A model generated the notes under the pieces. It made no database searches, was not told where the DNA came from, and worked only from the letters and a program-made list of their open reading frames with translations. Below are positions 62,172-64,000 of a DNA stretch of 64,000 nucleotides, in pieces. Position 1 is the first letter of the stretch. Each line of letters begins with the position of its first letter. This DNA comes from Swingsia samuiensis. Lineage in GTDB: Bacteria > Pseudomonadota > Alphaproteobacteria > Acetobacterales > Acetobacteraceae. The stretch is taken from positions 1,742,001 through 1,806,000 of the forward strand of contig NZ_CP038141.1 in the NCBI RefSeq assembly GCF_006542355.1. Reading direction: 5' to 3'. The position numbers and the translations under genes were made by a program.

Positions 62172-63344
62172 TTATGATTCTTTAGAATCTGCTTCTGAGG
62201 TGTCTGAATTTTCATCCTCTGGAGAGATTTCGCCAACAATGCGGCGTGTATGATCTTCATCTTCCAATGGTGCTGTTGCTTTATTTCCCATTGCGAGAAG
62301 GGCAGCTGTTATTGGAGACGCAAGGATTAGACCGGGTAATCCGAGGATAGAACTGAAAACCGTCTGAGACAGAATGGCTAATGCCGGAGGCATATGCACG
62401 GCGTGCCGTTGAATGAAGGGCGCTAGAACATTTCCTTCAAAGAACTGAATGACGCTATATAGGATCGCAACGAAGAGTGCTTCTTGTGGCCCTTGGGAGA
62501 AACCAAGTATGATGGCTGGAACAGCCCCCATAATAGCCCCAATATAGGGAATAAAGTTACACAACCCAGCGACGACGCCTAGCGCCAGCGCTAAGGGCAC
62601 ACCAATAAGGCTTAGTCCAATCCCTGATAATAACCCGACAACAAGCATATCGAGCGCTTGTCCTGCCGTCCAAGCCCATAGGGTGGAACCTGCTGCCATT
62701 AAAAGCTCGCGCGTACCATTGCGATGCGGAGGTGGAACGAGGCGCAATAGGCCATCAATATAAATGGCTGGTGAGAGAGCGAAATAAAGACCGGCAATTG
62801 CAATAACAGCAACGGTACCGATTACACCAAAAGCACTGCTTAAAAGGCCTGTAACAGAGCCTGCAATTCCAGAACTCCAAGAGGTAAGACCGGCTGTGGT
62901 TTTATCGTTTCCACCTAAAGCTGCGGGCCAATGATCGAGAATCATTTTCCCAAGAGTGTTGTTTGAAAGCTGTGTTTTCAGGTCACCCGATTGCTGAGTA
63001 AGGGCGTCTTTTAGGCGGATAAACTGATCGCTAATTTGTGGCCCGCTGCTCCAGAAAAGAGCAACAATAGCAAGCAGAATGACGAGGGTAACTAATCCAA
63101 CCGCAGCTTGATAAGGGATAAAAGGCAGGCGACGTCGTAACATACGCGCCAAGCCATGCAGAACAATAGCAAGGAGTGCCGCAGCGAAAACGACAGCCAG
63201 AACGTCTTTCATGAGCCATAATGAAAGCATAATGGCAGCGATAGACAGCGTTATGCGTAATAACCCTGCAATCTTCCCCAGCTCTCGTGCAGGAGGGTTT
63301 GTTTCGCTTTGTTCTTGCGGACTAGAAAAAGAAAAGTGGATCAA
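62172..63344 (-). CDS. AI-2E family transporter (PerM-like)
   Basis: 390 residues, about eight spans. The family core is present: a central NFIPYIGAIMGAVPAIILGF stretch and the C-terminal ILGLPGLILASPITA. The N-terminal 20 residues and the acidic C-terminal tail (EDEDHTRRIVGEISPEDENSDTSEADSKES) are cytoplasmic. The name comes from TqsA-type autoinducer-2 exporters, but most members, including PerM and sodium/proton antiporters, have other or unknown substrates. No partner genes are adjacent. Confidence 0.9.
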   Translation of the reverse strand: MIHFSFSSPQEQSETNPPARELGKIAGLLRITLSIAAIMLSLWLMKDVLAVVFAAALLAIVLHGLARMLRRRLPFIPYQAAVGLVTLVILLAIVALFWSSGPQISDQFIRLKDALTQQSGDLKTQLSNNTLGKMILDHWPAALGGNDKTTAGLTSWSSGIAGSVTGLLSSAFGVIGTVAVIAIAGLYFALSPAIYIDGLLRLVPPPHRNGTRELLMAAGSTLWAWTAGQALDMLVVGLLSGIGLSLIGVPLALALGVVAGLCNFIPYIGAIMGAVPAIILGFSQGPQEALFVAILYSVIQFFEGNVLAPFIQRHAVHMPPALAILSQTVFSSILGLPGLILASPITAALLAMGNKATAPLEDEDHTRRIVGEISPEDENSDTSEADSKES

Positions 63345-63485
63345 ATCGAGGGGAATCCTTTTTAATCGAGGCTGAAGAAACAGTCTTGAATCATGAAGGC
63401 TTTACGCTTCGAGTTTGGAAAACGTTCATCGCCTTATGATAATTTCTTTGTAAGGTTCTTATGGATCAGCCTCCGAGTAGGAACA

Positions 63486-64000
63486 TTATTGCATTAATGA
63501 ATTCTCTAATTCGGTTTGTATTTCAAGCCAAACCTCCTCGATTTCTTCTTGTTTCGCATTTAAAGCACTTAGATGTGTATTTAATGCTACAATCTCATCA
63601 GAATTACTTGTTTCATAAAGGTTAGGATCTGCCAGCTTTGTTTCGATTTGTTGTTTTTCTTTGGCAATACGCGTGAGTTGTTCTTCCGCATCCCGACCTT
63701 TTTTGCGTAGTGGGGCAAGAGCACGAGTTTGTTCTTTGCGTTCTTGTCTGCGTTGGGCTGCTGAGAGTTCAGGTTTGTGCTCTGATTTTTCTTTCTGATT
63801 GGTTTTAATTCGTTCTGAATTTTCTGAACGTGCTTTTCTCGCCCGTTCAGTCAACCATTCTTTATATTCAGCCATATCACCTTCGAAAGGCGATATGGTT
63901 TGATTTTCGACAAGCCAAAAGCGATCTGCAACAGATTCGACGAGATGGCTATCATGGCTAATGAGAATAACTGCACCATTAAACTCTGCCAGAGCACGAA
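63486..64000 (-). CDS. ABC-F family ATPase, C-terminal part (gene runs off the window)
   Basis: The frame stays open to the window edge on the minus strand, so only the last 171 codons are seen. At the edge, RALAEFNGAVILISHDSHLVESVADRFWLV contains the switch His of the second ABC domain (ISHD). Then comes MAEYKEWL and a highly charged coiled coil (residues KARSENSERIKTNQKEK to the C-terminus). This tail pattern matches YheS/Uup-type ABC-F proteins, which act on the ribosomal E site. The subtype cannot be fixed from this part. Confidence 0.88.
   Translation of the reverse strand, partial: RALAEFNGAVILISHDSHLVESVADRFWLVENQTISPFEGDMAEYKEWLTERARKARSENSERIKTNQKEKSEHKPELSAAQRRQERKEQTRALAPLRKKGRDAEEQLTRIAKEKQQIETKLADPNLYETSNSDEIVALNTHLSALNAKQEEIEEVWLEIQTELENSLMQ

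Overview
The window looks like chromosomal core sequence from an alphaproteobacterium, most probably an acetic acid bacterium (Acetobacteraceae) with a fairly low G+C content (mid-40s % by eye, not computed). The main pointers are a cyoABCD ubiquinol oxidase of bo3 type, a decayed cytochrome c oxidase subunit I beside ctaB and a coxF-like peptide, a class I lysyl-tRNA synthetase, the Tim44-like/SecB/MltA/Smr neighbourhood, DUF4169, and a CIRCE-controlled groESL. A low-G+C genus such as Swingsia would fit, but nothing here proves the genus. I see no rRNA, tRNA, CRISPR array, insertion sequence, integrase or prophage gene. Coding density is very high and many neighbours overlap by 1-10 bases.

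Layout. 1-2.3 kb: vestigial haem-copper oxidase subunit I, heme O synthase and a coxF-like peptide. 2.3-8.7 kb (minus strand): Tim44-like protein, PmbA/TldE, M16 peptidase, threonine synthase, a Yellow/MRJP-like secreted protein and a small unknown. 8.8-10.5 kb: a TPR/glycosyltransferase-like protein whose end overlaps the end of glnD. 10.5-21.1 kb (minus): glnD, mutS, murJ, glutathione peroxidase, gpsA, rlmJ, tsaD. 21.1-28.6 kb: hemC-hemD, secB (minus), Tim44-like, mltA, an orphan DNA methyltransferase, a three-haem peroxidase and Smr. 28.6-32.7 kb: an orphan binding protein, hemF, mtnP, a dienelactone hydrolase and DUF4169. 32.7-38 kb: groESL and a TonB-dependent receptor. 38-46.7 kb: DinG-like helicase, lysS-mprF-marC, a uracil-DNA-glycosylase-like protein and thpR. 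46.9-52 kb: Bax-inhibitor-1-like protein, then cyoABCD preceded by a probable leader ORF. 52-57.5 kb: FdxA, Hsp15-like, SUV3-like helicase, leucyl aminopeptidase and a MarR regulator. 57.5-64 kb: a polysaccharide priming/sugar module, an AI-2E family transporter and the C-terminal part of an ABC-F protein.

How the genes fit together. Haem is a recurring theme. hemC, hemD and hemF make it, and ctaB makes heme O, presumably for the bo3 oxidase, since the cyo cluster has no cyoE. The haem proteins in the window are the bo3 oxidase, the three-haem peroxidase and perhaps the oxidase relic. The relic has kept both low-spin haem histidines but lost every active-site ligand. Other coherent groups are envelope biogenesis (murJ, mltA, secB, Tim44-like proteins, mprF, the WecA/WbpM/DegT-like set), nitrogen control (glnD) and translation quality control (tsaD, rlmJ, Hsp15, lysS, ABC-F).

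The observations most worth a second look are the active-site-less subunit I, an MprF with about half of its synthase domain missing, a 42-codon ORF that ends on the cyoA start codon, a DNA methyltransferase translationally coupled to mltA, and a secB terminator lying inside hemD. I did not find a clear new defence or mobile system.
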